From: an uncultured Gemmiger sp.
GTDB taxonomy: Bacteria > Bacillota > Clostridia > Oscillospirales > Ruminococcaceae
Direction: 5' to 3'
NCBI GenBank assembly: GCA_947631565.1
Contig: CANRLV010000001.1
Coordinates: 26,588-90,587 of the forward strand
Length of the DNA stretch: 64,000 nt
Under the pieces are notes generated by a model, which had not been told where the DNA came from, made no database searches, and saw nothing but the letters and a program-made list of their open reading frames with translations. Shown in pieces: positions 39,924 to 49,595 of this stretch (the first letter of the stretch is position 1; each line of letters starts with the position of its first letter). The translations under genes were made by a program, and so were the position numbers.

Positions 39924-41357
39924 ATGCCGCACGACCGTTATATCTCCCCATTCTCCACCCGCTACGCCTCGGACGAGATGCAGTATATCTTCTCCGACGA
40001 CAACAAGTTCCGCACCTGGCGGCGGCTGTGGGTGGCACTGGCCAAAGCCGAGCAAAAGCAGGGCCTGGCCATCTCGGACGCCCAGATCGCCGAGCTGGAG
40101 GCGCACGTCGACACCGTCAATTATGAGGACGCCGCCGCGCGCGAAAAGCTCGTCCGGCATGACGTGATGAGCCACGTCTACGCCTACGGCCTGCAGTGCC
40201 CCACGGCCAAGGGCATCATCCACTTGGGCGCGACGAGCTGCTATGTCGGCGACAACACCGACATCATCGTCATGCGGCAGGGTCTCGACCTTGTGCACAA
40301 AAAGCTCGTCGGCGTTTTGGCCAATCTGGCGGCCTTTGCCCGCCAGTACAAGGATATGCCCTGCCTGGCCTACACCCACGGCCAGCCGGCACAGCTGACC
40401 ACCGTGGGCAAGCGGGCCACCTTGTGGATGAACGAGCTGTATATGGATGTGCAGGCCGTCGAGGCGCAGCGCGCCGCGCTGGCCCTGCGCGGCGTAAAAG
40501 GGACCACCGGCACACAGGCCAGCTTTATGGAGCTGTTCGGCGGCGACGCCGCCAGGGTCAAGGCGGTCGAGGCCGACGTCTGCGCGCAGATGGGCTTTGA
40601 CAAGGTCGTGCCGGTGTGCGGGCAGACCTACAGCCGCAAGGTGGACTACAATGTGCTGAGCGCGCTGGCCGGCCTGGCCCAGAGCGCGATGAAGTTTGCC
40701 ACCGACATCCGGCTGCTCGCGAACTTCAAGGAGATGGAGGAGCCGTTCGAGAAGAACCAGATCGGCTCTTCCGCCATGCCCTACAAGCGCAACCCGATGC
40801 GCTGCGAGCGCATCTGCGCGCTGGCGCGCTACCTGATGGCGGATGTGCTCAACCCGGCGATGACCGCCGGCACGCAGTGGTTCGAGCGCACGCTGGACGA
40901 CAGTGCCAACAAGCGCGTGGCGATGGCCGAGGGTTTTCTGGCCGCCGACGCCATCCTCAACATCCTGCTCAACGTCAGTGACGGGCTGGTCGTCTACCCC
41001 AAGGTCATCTGCGCCCGCGTGATGGCCGAGCTGCCGTTCATGGCCAGCGAGAACATCATGATGAAAGCGGTCAAGAAGGGCGGCGACCGGCAGGAGCTGC
41101 ACGAGCGCCTGCGCACCCACGCCGTGGCCGCGGCCGCCGTGGTCAAGCAGGAGGGCAAGCCCAACGACATGATAAGCCGCGTCGAGGCGGACCCCGCCTT
41201 CGGCCTGACGCGGGAGGAGATCGAGGCCGAGCTGGCCCCCGAGGCTTTCACCGGCCGCGCCCCGCAGCAGGTCGAGGAGTTTTTGGCCGATATCATCGAT
41301 CCCCTGCTCGCCGCCAACGCCGACGCCCTCGGCCAAAAGGCCGAGCTGTCAGTGTAA
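39924..41357 (+). CDS. purB: Adenylosuccinate lyase
   Basis: 'GATSCYVGDNTDI', 'AYTHGQPAQLTTVGKRA', 'GSSAMPYKRNPMRCERI'. Confidence 0.95.
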   Translation: MPHDRYISPFSTRYASDEMQYIFSDDNKFRTWRRLWVALAKAEQKQGLAISDAQIAELEAHVDTVNYEDAAAREKLVRHDVMSHVYAYGLQCPTAKGIIHLGATSCYVGDNTDIIVMRQGLDLVHKKLVGVLANLAAFARQYKDMPCLAYTHGQPAQLTTVGKRATLWMNELYMDVQAVEAQRAALALRGVKGTTGTQASFMELFGGDAARVKAVEADVCAQMGFDKVVPVCGQTYSRKVDYNVLSALAGLAQSAMKFATDIRLLANFKEMEEPFEKNQIGSSAMPYKRNPMRCERICALARYLMADVLNPAMTAGTQWFERTLDDSANKRVAMAEGFLAADAILNILLNVSDGLVVYPKVICARVMAELPFMASENIMMKAVKKGGDRQELHERLRTHAVAAAAVVKQEGKPNDMISRVEADPAFGLTREEIEAELAPEAFTGRAPQQVEEFLADIIDPLLAANADALGQKAELSV

Positions 41358-41367
41358 AATCCAACGC

Positions 41368-41424
41368 GAATCAGCAAAGCGAGGCCCCGCCGGCTGTGCC
41401 GGCGGGGCCTCGCTTTGCTGATTC
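41368..41424. terminator. Very long perfect hairpin, bidirectional terminator-like
   Basis: 27-bp perfect inverted repeat GAATCAGCAAAGCGAGGCCCCGCCGGC-TGT-GCCGGCGGGGCCTCGCTTTGCTGATTC followed by TTCTTTTATT. Confidence 0.85.
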
Positions 41425-41429
41425 TTCTT

Positions 41430-41786
41430 TTATTGCGCTTCTTTGAGAATGGCACTATGCCGCATGACGGTGAGCTCCACCGCCCGGAGACGCGTCTGAA
41501 AATCATCCATCTGTGCAGCGCGCTCGTTGGCCTTGTCCAGCTTCTCGGCTATATCGGTATACTGCTCGGCAATAAGCCGGATCTGCTGCTGCTGCTGTTC
41601 AATCAACACACGGGTCTGGCGGGTATCGTCTTTCAGCGCGGCAATGTCGCCTTTCATACCGGCAATGTCGTCTTTCACACCAGCGATATCACCTTTCATG
41701 CCGGCGATGTCGCCTTCCATTCTGTCAAGGCGTTCGGTGATAGGTGCGAGCAGTTCAGCAATCTGCTGTAAATCCTCTTTGTTCAT
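41430..41786 (-). CDS. Small coiled-coil protein with tandem heptad repeats
   Basis: (G/D)DIAGMKGDIAGVKDDIAGMKGDIAALKDD repeat. Confidence 0.6.
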   Translation of the reverse strand: MNKEDLQQIAELLAPITERLDRMEGDIAGMKGDIAGVKDDIAGMKGDIAALKDDTRQTRVLIEQQQQQIRLIAEQYTDIAEKLDKANERAAQMDDFQTRLRAVELTVMRHSAILKEAQ

Positions 41787-42054
41787 GGGTCGGCCCTCCT
41801 GTGTTGTCTATTATACCCGTCGTCATGGGCAATTTCAAGTCCCAAAATAAAGTCCTGCAAGCCGTTTTTGCCGAATTCGGAATGAGGAGATTCGTCTCCC
41901 GCCGTTATTGGCATATCCTTGAAATGTTTGTGCATTGTTTGCGCTGTCTGGTCCAATGTGGTACAATAGTCCCATTGTCAAAGCGGAATCTGCCCCGGGC
42001 GCTTGACCTTCCCCCGACGGGAAAGTGTACACTGCCCCGCAGGAGGTGTTTTGT

Positions 42055-42855
42055 ATGACCGCAAATCTGACCGTATCGGCCGCCGCGCTCGTGTGCATGG
42101 GCGTCTCGCTGCTGCTTTCCGCCGGCGTGCCGGTCGCGCTGGCGCTCGTCTGCGGGCGGCGGCGCAAAAGCGCGTGGCGCGCCGTGGGCATGGGCGCCGC
42201 CTGCTTTTTGCTGTTCGTGCTGGTGCTGGAGGGCGGCTTCAACTACATCGTCGCCAATATGCTCTTCCCCGCCCTTTTGCAAAAGCCCGCCGTGCGCATC
42301 CTGTACGGGGCGCTGGCCGCCGGCCTGTTTGAGGAGGGCGCCCGCCTGTTCGGCCTGCGCACGCTGTGCAGGCGCGACCCCGCCGCCATGACCGGCTTTG
42401 CCTACGGCGTCGGCCACGGCGGGCTGGAGGCTGTGTACATCGGGGGCTTGGGTATGCTCAACAACCTGGTCACTGCCGCTATGCTCAACGGCAGCGGCGC
42501 CGAAAGCCTGCTGGCCGGTGTCCCGGCCGAGCAGCAGGCACTTGCCGAGAGCCAGCTCTCCGCGCTCTGCGCCCTGCCGGCGGCCACCTTTTTGGCCAGC
42601 GGGCTGGAGCGCATGACGGCGCTGGCTTTGCACATCGCCCTGTCGGTGCTGGTGTGGATGGTGGTCACCAAACGCCTGCCCGCCTGGGGCTGGGCCGCGG
42701 CGGTGCTGCTGCACGCCGGGGCGGACATCCCGGCAGGCCTCTACCAGACCGGCATCCTGACCAATGTCTGGCTGACCGAGGTGCTGGTGCTGGCGTACAC
42801 GGCGGCCGTTTGCTGCGGTGTTTGGCGGCTGTGGCGCAGAGCGCCCCAAGCTTGA
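42055..42855 (+). CDS. YhfC-like intramembrane metalloprotease family protein
   Basis: 'LFEEGARLFGLRTL', 'GFAYGVGHGGLEAVYIGGL'. Confidence 0.75.
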   Translation: MTANLTVSAAALVCMGVSLLLSAGVPVALALVCGRRRKSAWRAVGMGAACFLLFVLVLEGGFNYIVANMLFPALLQKPAVRILYGALAAGLFEEGARLFGLRTLCRRDPAAMTGFAYGVGHGGLEAVYIGGLGMLNNLVTAAMLNGSGAESLLAGVPAEQQALAESQLSALCALPAATFLASGLERMTALALHIALSVLVWMVVTKRLPAWGWAAAVLLHAGADIPAGLYQTGILTNVWLTEVLVLAYTAAVCCGVWRLWRRAPQA

Positions 42856-42881
42856 CAAATGCGGCCGCGGTAGTGTATCCT
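42852..42881 (+). promoter_or_regulatory. Sigma-A-type promoter of the Fur-family gene
   Basis: TTGACA - 18 nt - TATCCT. Confidence 0.55.
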
Positions 42882-42913
42882 GTAACCAGCCACACACAGG
42901 AAAGGGAAAGGCC

Positions 42914-43285
42914 ATGACACGCCAGCGCGCCCTGATCAGCCGCATCATCCGCGAAAGCCCGGAGCACCTGACGGCCGCCGCCATCTATGCGCAGGCCCGC
43001 CGTGAGATGCCGGGGCTGGCCCGCGGCACGGTCTACCGCAACCTGCACCTGATGGAGGCGGACGGCGAGATCCGCCGGCTGGAGATGCCCGCCGGCGCCG
43101 ACCGCTATGACCGCGCCGCTGCCCCGCACGGCCACCTGTACTGTGACGGCTGCGGCACGCTGCGGGACCTGCCCACCGCCGGGCTGCAAACGGCGCTGGA
43201 AGCGGCCGTCGGCGCGCCGGTGCTGGACTACCAGCTGACCGTGCACTACCTGTGCCCGGCCTGCCGGCAAAAGGGTCCCGCCTGA
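42914..43285 (+). CDS. Fur/PerR-family transcriptional regulator
   Basis: 'LTAAAIYAQARREMPGLARGTVYRNLHLMEADGEI', 'HGHLYCDGCG', 'CPACR'. Confidence 0.88.
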   Translation: MTRQRALISRIIRESPEHLTAAAIYAQARREMPGLARGTVYRNLHLMEADGEIRRLEMPAGADRYDRAAAPHGHLYCDGCGTLRDLPTAGLQTALEAAVGAPVLDYQLTVHYLCPACRQKGPA

Positions 43286-43306
43286 AGCATACCTCTTTTC
43301 GTTGGC

Positions 43307-43337
43307 ACTGCACCCCGCAGCGGCGGGGTGCTTTTTA
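43307..43337 (+). terminator. Intrinsic terminator after the Fur-family gene
   Basis: GCACCCCGC-AGCG-GCGGGGTGC then TTTTT. Confidence 0.75.
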
Positions 43338-43356
43338 CCGCAGGGACATTTTGCAA

Positions 43357-45114
43357 ATGAAACTGATTTTCCGTTACATGAAGCCCTATGCCGTGGCCAT
43401 CGCCTTCGGTATGTTCGTCAAGCTGCTGGGCACCATGACCGAGCTGATGCTGCCCTATATCCTTGAGCACATCATCGACGTGTGCGTGCCGGCCGGCGAC
43501 CTGGGCGTCATCCTGGTCTGGGGCGGGCTGATGATCGCCACGGCGCTCATCACGCGCGCCTTCAACATCGTCGCCAACCGCCGCGCCGTCGACAACGCCC
43601 ACAACGTATCCTACCACATCCGGCAGGACCTGTTTGCGGTGACGGCGAACCTGTCCGGCAGCCAGTTCGACGCCTACGGCCTGCCCAGCCTCATCAGCCG
43701 CATGACCAGCGACAGCTACAACGTGCAGTCCTGCGCGCAGAGCCTGCAGACCCTGTGCGTGCGCGCGCCCATCATGCTGGTGGGCGGCATCGCCGTGACG
43801 ATGACGATGGACCCCGTGCTGGCGGGCATTTTGTGCGTGATGCTGCCGGTGATGCTGGCGGTCATTTTGGCCGTGTCGCGCTACGGTATCCCGCTGTACA
43901 ACCATGTGCAGGAGCGTCTGGATGACGTGGTGCGGGTCATGCGCGAGAACATCACCGGCATCCGCGTGGTCAAGGCGCTCTCGAAAGAAAACTACGAGCA
44001 GCGGCGCTTTGCCGCCGCCAACGCCGCCATGACCGACAGCGATATCCGCGCCGGTACCGTCATGGCGCTGCCGGGACCCATCATGCAGCTGGCGCTCAAC
44101 ACCGGGCTGACGCTGGTCGTCTTCGTGGGTGCGCGGCGCGTCAACAGCGGCGCCATGGAGCCGGGCGTCATCCTCGCGTTTTTGACCTACTTCAACCTCA
44201 TCCTGCAGAGCGTGATGGCCATCAACCGCATCTTCATGATGATCAGCAAGGCGAGCGCCTCGGCCGACCGCATCGGCCTCATCCTCGACACACCGCAGGA
44301 CCAGCGGGTGCTCGACCCCGCTGCGGCGCTGACGCCCGCCGGCGACGAGTTCATCCGCTTTGAGCATGTACATTTCCGTTACGGGGCGGACGGCACCGCC
44401 GGGGCAGAGGCGTTCCACGGCAGCGCGCGCGAGCAGTGCCTGACCGACATCGATTTCGCCATCCGCAAGGGCGAGAGCCTCGGCATCATCGGCCCGACGG
44501 GCTGCGGCAAGACCACCGTCATCAACCTGCTCATGCGCTTTTATGACGCCGACGCGGGCGGTGTTTTCGTGGACGGGCGCGACGTGCGCAGCTACCCGAA
44601 AGACGAGCTGCACCGGAAATTCGGCGTCGTGTTCCAGAACGACATGGTCTTCAACGATACCCTGCGCCGCAACATCGTTTTCGGGCGCGAGGTCGACGAG
44701 GCGGCGCTGCGCCGCGCCGCCGAGGACGCCATGGCCGCCGAGTACATCGACACACTGGACGACGGCTTTGACCATATGGCCGACATCAAGGGCGCCAACC
44801 TCTCGGGCGGGCAGCGCCAGCGGCTGCTGATCGCCCGCGCGCTGGCCGCCGACCCAGAGATCCTGATTTTGGACGACGCCTCGTCGGCGCTCGATTACCG
44901 CACCGACGCCGCGCTGCGCAAGGCCATTTTCGCCCACCACAAAAACGCCACCACCATCATGGTGGCGCAGCGGGTGAGCTCGGTCATGAACATGACCAAC
45001 ATCCTGGTCATGGACGAGGGGCGCTGCATCGGCTACGGCCCGCACGAGACGCTGCTCAAGACCTGCCCGGCCTACCGGGACATCTACAAAACACAGATGG
45101 GCGAGCTGGCCTGA
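43357..45114 (+). CDS. ABC exporter half-transporter (TM-NBD fusion)
   Basis: 'GPTGCGKTTVINLLMRFYDADAG', 'LSGGQRQRLLIARAL', 'ILILDDASSALD'. Confidence 0.92.
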   Translation: MKLIFRYMKPYAVAIAFGMFVKLLGTMTELMLPYILEHIIDVCVPAGDLGVILVWGGLMIATALITRAFNIVANRRAVDNAHNVSYHIRQDLFAVTANLSGSQFDAYGLPSLISRMTSDSYNVQSCAQSLQTLCVRAPIMLVGGIAVTMTMDPVLAGILCVMLPVMLAVILAVSRYGIPLYNHVQERLDDVVRVMRENITGIRVVKALSKENYEQRRFAAANAAMTDSDIRAGTVMALPGPIMQLALNTGLTLVVFVGARRVNSGAMEPGVILAFLTYFNLILQSVMAINRIFMMISKASASADRIGLILDTPQDQRVLDPAAALTPAGDEFIRFEHVHFRYGADGTAGAEAFHGSAREQCLTDIDFAIRKGESLGIIGPTGCGKTTVINLLMRFYDADAGGVFVDGRDVRSYPKDELHRKFGVVFQNDMVFNDTLRRNIVFGREVDEAALRRAAEDAMAAEYIDTLDDGFDHMADIKGANLSGGQRQRLLIARALAADPEILILDDASSALDYRTDAALRKAIFAHHKNATTIMVAQRVSSVMNMTNILVMDEGRCIGYGPHETLLKTCPAYRDIYKTQMGELA

Positions 45115-45128
45115 AGGGAGGGAACACC

Positions 45129-46907
45129 ATGCCGGGAAAAGGAGACCGCGGCGGCAAGAAAGAACGCCCGCGCGACGCAAAAGGCACGCTGCTGCGCATT
45201 TTGCGGTACTTGCAGGCTTTCCGCTGGCCGATGCTGGCGGTGCTGGTGTTCGCCTTTGCCAGCAACTTCGGCAACCTGCTGGGGCCGAGCTTTGCGGGCC
45301 AGGCCATCCACGCCGCGGCCGCCGGGCCGGGCCAGGTGGATTTTGCCGCCGTGCGCTTTTACGGCACCTGTATGCTGGCGGCGTATCTGGTGAGTGGGGC
45401 GCTCAACTTTGTCGTCAACATCAGCATGATGCGCATCAGCCGCCGCGTGGCGCAGCGGGTGCGCGGCGATGTGTTCGACAAGCTGATGAAGCTGCCGGTC
45501 GGCTTTTTTGACCGCAACCAGGCCGGCGACATCATCAGCCGTGTGAGCTATGACGTCGATGTGCTGACCACCAGCCTCTCCACCGACGTGGTGCAGATCA
45601 TCACCAGCACGGTGACGGTGGTGGGGTCCTTCATCATGATGTGCGTCATCTCGCTGCCGCTGGTGGTGTGTATGCTCGTCACCATCCCCATGGCCATCCT
45701 CTACACCCGCTACATGGGCCGCCGCACGCGCCCGCTGTACGCCAAACGCAGCGCCGCCTACGGTACGATGAACGGCTTTGTGGAGGAAATGTTCACGGGG
45801 CAGAAGACCATCCTCGCCTACGCCTATGAGGACGGCGTGTGTGACGAGTTCAGCGCCATCAACCACGCCGCGGCCGACGCCTACTGCGCGGCCGACACCC
45901 TGGGCATGACCATGGGCCCGACCATCGGCTTCATCAACAACCTGGGCCTTTCGCTCATCGGCCTGGTGGGGGCGGTGCTCTATCTGTTCAAGGTCGTCGA
46001 CCTGGGGCAGATCTCCAGCTTTGTGCTCTACAGCCGCAAATTCTCCGGCCCCATCAACGAGATCGCCAACATCATCAACGAAATTTACTCTGCCCTCGCC
46101 GCCGCCGAGCGCGTCTTCCGCCTGCTGGACGAGCCCGAGGAGGTAAAGGACATCTACGGCGCCGCCGACCTCGCCGCCGTGGACGGCGATGTGCGCATGG
46201 AGCACGTCAGCTTCGGCTACCTGCCGGGCAAAACGGTGCTGCATGACCTGAGCCTGCACGCCGGGGCCGGGCAGACCTTTGCCATCGTGGGGCCGACGGG
46301 CGCCGGCAAGAGCACCATCATCAACCTGCTCATGCGCTTTTATGACGTCGACGCCGGGCAGGTGCTGGTGGACGGGCACGAGATTCGCACCCTGACCCGC
46401 GCCAGCCTGCGCCGCGCCTACGCGATGGTGCTGCAGGAGACGTGGGTGTTCCGCGGCACCATCTTTGACAACATCGCCTACGGCAAGGAGGGCGCCACCA
46501 TGGACGAGGTGGTCGCCGCCGCCAAGGCGGCGCGCATCCACAGCTACATCATGCGCCTGCCGGACGGCTACCGGACCGTCATCAGCGAGGACGGCGGCAA
46601 CATCAGCAAGGGGCAGAAGCAGCTGCTGACCATCGCCCGCGCCATGCTCTACAACACCCAGATGCTGATCCTGGACGAGGCGACGAGCAACGTCGACACC
46701 GGAACCGAGCGCCAGGTCCAGCAGGCCATGCGCCGCCTGATGGCCGGAAAGACCTGCTTTGTCATCGCGCACCGCCTGTCCACCATCCAGAACGCCGACT
46801 GGATCCTGGTCGTGGACCACGGCGACGTGGTCGAGCAGGGCACCCACGGCACGCTGATGGCCAACAAGGGGTTTTATTATAAGCTCTACGCCTCCCAGTT
46901 TGAGTGA
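45129..46907 (+). CDS. ABC exporter half-transporter (TM-NBD fusion)
   Basis: 'GPTGAGKSTIINLLMRFYDVDAG', 'ISKGQKQLLTIARAMLYNTQMLILDEATSNVD'. Confidence 0.92.
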   Translation: MPGKGDRGGKKERPRDAKGTLLRILRYLQAFRWPMLAVLVFAFASNFGNLLGPSFAGQAIHAAAAGPGQVDFAAVRFYGTCMLAAYLVSGALNFVVNISMMRISRRVAQRVRGDVFDKLMKLPVGFFDRNQAGDIISRVSYDVDVLTTSLSTDVVQIITSTVTVVGSFIMMCVISLPLVVCMLVTIPMAILYTRYMGRRTRPLYAKRSAAYGTMNGFVEEMFTGQKTILAYAYEDGVCDEFSAINHAAADAYCAADTLGMTMGPTIGFINNLGLSLIGLVGAVLYLFKVVDLGQISSFVLYSRKFSGPINEIANIINEIYSALAAAERVFRLLDEPEEVKDIYGAADLAAVDGDVRMEHVSFGYLPGKTVLHDLSLHAGAGQTFAIVGPTGAGKSTIINLLMRFYDVDAGQVLVDGHEIRTLTRASLRRAYAMVLQETWVFRGTIFDNIAYGKEGATMDEVVAAAKAARIHSYIMRLPDGYRTVISEDGGNISKGQKQLLTIARAMLYNTQMLILDEATSNVDTGTERQVQQAMRRLMAGKTCFVIAHRLSTIQNADWILVVDHGDVVEQGTHGTLMANKGFYYKLYASQFE

Positions 46908-46931
46908 CCCATTCGCGGCAAAAAGCAGGCG

Positions 46932-46968
46932 CCGGCTTTCCGTACTGCGCGGAGAGCCGGCGTTTTTT
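46932..46968 (+). terminator. Intrinsic terminator after the ABC exporter pair
   Basis: CGCCGGCT...AGCCGGCG followed by TTTTTT. Confidence 0.8.
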
Positions 46969-46998
46969 ATGTCTCTGGCCCGGGCAGGCACGGCGGTT

Positions 46999-47826
46999 TT
47001 ATGCGGGAAGCCGCACCCACACCGTGAGCCGCCCGCCGTTATACGCCGCGCCGATGGTCCCGCCCATCTGCTCCGTAAGCGCCCTGGCGATGGCGAGGCC
47101 CAGCCCGGTGGCGCCGCGGGCGGCCTCCACGGTGAAGAAGCGGTCGAACAGCCGGCCCACCGTCACCTCGTCCAAATCGGGCGCGGTGTTGGTGAAGCGC
47201 AGCTCGCCGTCCTTCGTCAGTTCGATTTCCAAATCCCCGGCGCTGTATTTCAGGGCATTGTTCAGGATGTTCTCCAGCACCCGCGCCAGCGCCGCCCGGT
47301 CCGCCTGCCGCACGACCGGCGTATCCGGCAGGGCGATGACGGGCCGGATGCCCCGGCCGGTCAGGGCGGCATAAAACCCGGCGGCGGCCTTCTCCACGGC
47401 GGCGCGGAGGTCCACCGGCTCCAGGGCGAGCCCCTCTGTGGACTGGAGCACCGAGTAGCGGAACAGCTCCTCGGTCAGGCGGGTCATGGCCTCGGCTCGG
47501 TCGCCGATCAGCGCCAGATACCGCCGGGCCGCCGGGGAGAGGTCCTCCTGCTCCAGCAGGTCCAGATAGCCCCGGATGGCGGTGAGGGGCGTGCGCAGAT
47601 CGTGCGAGATGTTGGTGACGGCCTCTTTCAGTTCCCGGTCCCCGTTCTGATACCGCTGCCGCTGGGCCCGCAGCTGCCGCAGCTGCCGGTTGAGCTCGGC
47701 GGCCATCCGCCGGGCATAGGGGTCCCGCGTGGAGAGGTCCAGCAGCGTGTTGGTGTCCTCACCCAGCCGTTCCGCCAGACCCTGTACGATCTCGTCAAAG
47801 GCGCGCTGAAGCAGCCGCGTCTTCAC
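46999..47826 (-). CDS. Sensor histidine kinase (HisKA/HATPase); N-terminal TM probably encoded upstream but blocked by in-frame TGA
   Basis: 'NISHDLRTPLTAIRGYLDLL', 'NILNNALKYS', 'GATGLGLAIARALTEQMGGTIGA'; upstream in-frame sequence MG*FFLISGLFPWLLCLALLAAVLALWV. Confidence 0.85.
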   Translation of the reverse strand: MKTRLLQRAFDEIVQGLAERLGEDTNTLLDLSTRDPYARRMAAELNRQLRQLRAQRQRYQNGDRELKEAVTNISHDLRTPLTAIRGYLDLLEQEDLSPAARRYLALIGDRAEAMTRLTEELFRYSVLQSTEGLALEPVDLRAAVEKAAAGFYAALTGRGIRPVIALPDTPVVRQADRAALARVLENILNNALKYSAGDLEIELTKDGELRFTNTAPDLDEVTVGRLFDRFFTVEAARGATGLGLAIARALTEQMGGTIGAAYNGGRLTVWVRLPA

Positions 47827-47907
47827 CCACAGGGCAAGTACCGCGGCCAGCAGCGCCAGGCAGAGCAGCCAGGGAAACAGCCCGGAAATCAGAAAAAATC
47901 ACCCCAT

Positions 47908-48732
47908 TTACTGCAGGTCCTTGCATTGGAACAGCGCCAGCCCGATGGATGTGGACCCCGCCGCGAGGCCCAGGGAGCAGAACGGCAAATAAACTGCGCC
48001 CCCCTGCTGGCCGGTCAGGTACATGATCTGTGCCGGAGGCAGCAGGCCCTCCAAAATGCGGAAGAGCGTTCTCATATCCAGCAGCATCCGGCAGCGGCCC
48101 GCCGGGTCGGCAAAGGCATCCGGCCGGGCCTCGACGGTTTTTAGCGCCAGCTCCAGGTCCCGCAGATGGCTGCCCACCATCATGCCCGCCGCCAGCAGCA
48201 CCAGCGACGCCACCAGAGAGACCACCAACATCCGGGAACGGTCCGTGTCCAGCATGGCCGCCAATGTGAACAGGGCTGCATAGGCCATCAGGATACAGGC
48301 TGCACAAAACAGGCTCCAGGCCGGCCGGGTCAGGGCCAGCGCAGCAGGCAGAAACGTCAGAGACATGGTGCAGGCCACCGCCGCATGGGTGAACAAGAGC
48401 AGCAGCCCTGCGGCAATGCATACCAGCAGATCCGCCAGATATACATCCCGGCGGCGGTGGCCGGTGATCAGCTTGTTCCGCAGGGTGCCGTCGCTGTACT
48501 CTACGCCGATATAGAAGCCGGCAAAGATCGCCAGGGCAGCGCCAAGGTACATCATTTCAAGAAAGAAATTCGCGTTTGCCCGTTCCGCCGCCCAGGCAGG
48601 ACCGAAGTTGTGGGCGTTCATCAGCGCCAGACCGTAAACGACGGCGGCGAACAGCGCCGCGGCGCCCTCCAGCACCCAGAACACCGGGGACTTCCACAGC
48701 CGGGCGAAGCCGGCCGACAGCAGGTCACTCAT
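47908..48732 (-). CDS. ABC-2 type permease
   Basis: Starts MSDLLSAGFARLWKSPVFW, 'GVEYSDGTLRNKLITGHRRRDVY', multi-TM. Confidence 0.8.
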   Translation of the reverse strand: MSDLLSAGFARLWKSPVFWVLEGAAALFAAVVYGLALMNAHNFGPAWAAERANANFFLEMMYLGAALAIFAGFYIGVEYSDGTLRNKLITGHRRRDVYLADLLVCIAAGLLLLFTHAAVACTMSLTFLPAALALTRPAWSLFCAACILMAYAALFTLAAMLDTDRSRMLVVSLVASLVLLAAGMMVGSHLRDLELALKTVEARPDAFADPAGRCRMLLDMRTLFRILEGLLPPAQIMYLTGQQGGAVYLPFCSLGLAAGSTSIGLALFQCKDLQ

Positions 48733-48746
48733 ACCGCTGCCCCCCC

Positions 48747-49595
48747 TCACTGCAAGTCCCTGCGCCGGAACAGCAGTACGCCCGCAAGGCAGCTTAGCAG
48801 AATGATAAACACATCGCACAGCACGACCCGCACCGGGTTTTCGCAGTGCATCGCGCAGATCTGCACCGCCTGGCCCGTGGGGTTCAGGTCCTGCAGGAAT
48901 TCGGCGACCTGCCGCTTGAGCCCCGTCAGATAATGGGGATTCGGCACCATGGTCACCTTCGGCTCGACGTTTTCTTCGGTGAGGGACACCGAAACGTCGC
49001 CCGACTGCGTCACGGTATCCAGCTGGCTGACATACGCCTCCTGCGTGAGCTGCAGATTGAGATACATGGCCGCCAGCAGCAGGAGCACCGCCAGCAGCAT
49101 ACACAGCACCGCCGATACGCTCCGGCTGCGGCGGAGCATGGTGACGAGGCAGAAAACAGCCACATAGCTCAGGCAGCACAGCGCCCCCAGCGCGCCGAAG
49201 ACCAAAAATGCGCTGACCGGTTTGGCCGTGCCGAACAAGAAGCTGCCGGTCACCGCCGTCACCGCGACGGCGGAAGCGTACAAAATCAATGCCCCGCCCG
49301 CCGTGACGAAAAATCCCGACAGGTAGACCTGCGCCCGCCCGCAGCCCGCGATCAGCTTGTTGCGGAGGGTCCCCTCGGCGTATTCCTGCCCGAGAAACAG
49401 GCCGGTAAAAGCTCCCGTCACAATGCCGTACAGGCTCAAGGGCAGGAACACCATCCGCTCCAGCGTCACGGTATAGGGCTCAAGAGATTCCTCCGCGGCA
49501 AGGAACAGCCCAAACAGCACCATGCCGGCCCAGCAGCAGAGGAAAGGCCGGTTTTTCCACAGCCGGGCGAAGTCGGCACACAGCAGGTTACGCAT
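48747..49595 (-). CDS. ABC-2 type permease
   Basis: Starts MRNLLCADFARLWKNRPFL, 'GQEYAEGTLRNKLIAGCGRAQVY', paralog of neighbour. Confidence 0.8.
   Translation of the reverse strand: MRNLLCADFARLWKNRPFLCCWAGMVLFGLFLAAEESLEPYTVTLERMVFLPLSLYGIVTGAFTGLFLGQEYAEGTLRNKLIAGCGRAQVYLSGFFVTAGGALILYASAVAVTAVTGSFLFGTAKPVSAFLVFGALGALCCLSYVAVFCLVTMLRRSRSVSAVLCMLLAVLLLLAAMYLNLQLTQEAYVSQLDTVTQSGDVSVSLTEENVEPKVTMVPNPHYLTGLKRQVAEFLQDLNPTGQAVQICAMHCENPVRVVLCDVFIILLSCLAGVLLFRRRDLQ

Noticed and set aside
39057-41336. 759-aa minus-strand ORF
   Set aside because: Antisense to purL/purB.
41630-41720. Short regular repeats that could suggest CRISPR
   Set aside because: 21-bp in-frame repeats encode heptads; no unique spacers.
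43357-46907. ABC exporter pair as the secretion system for the GG-leader peptides
   Set aside because: Neither protein shows an N-terminal C39 peptidase domain, and they are about 28 kb away.
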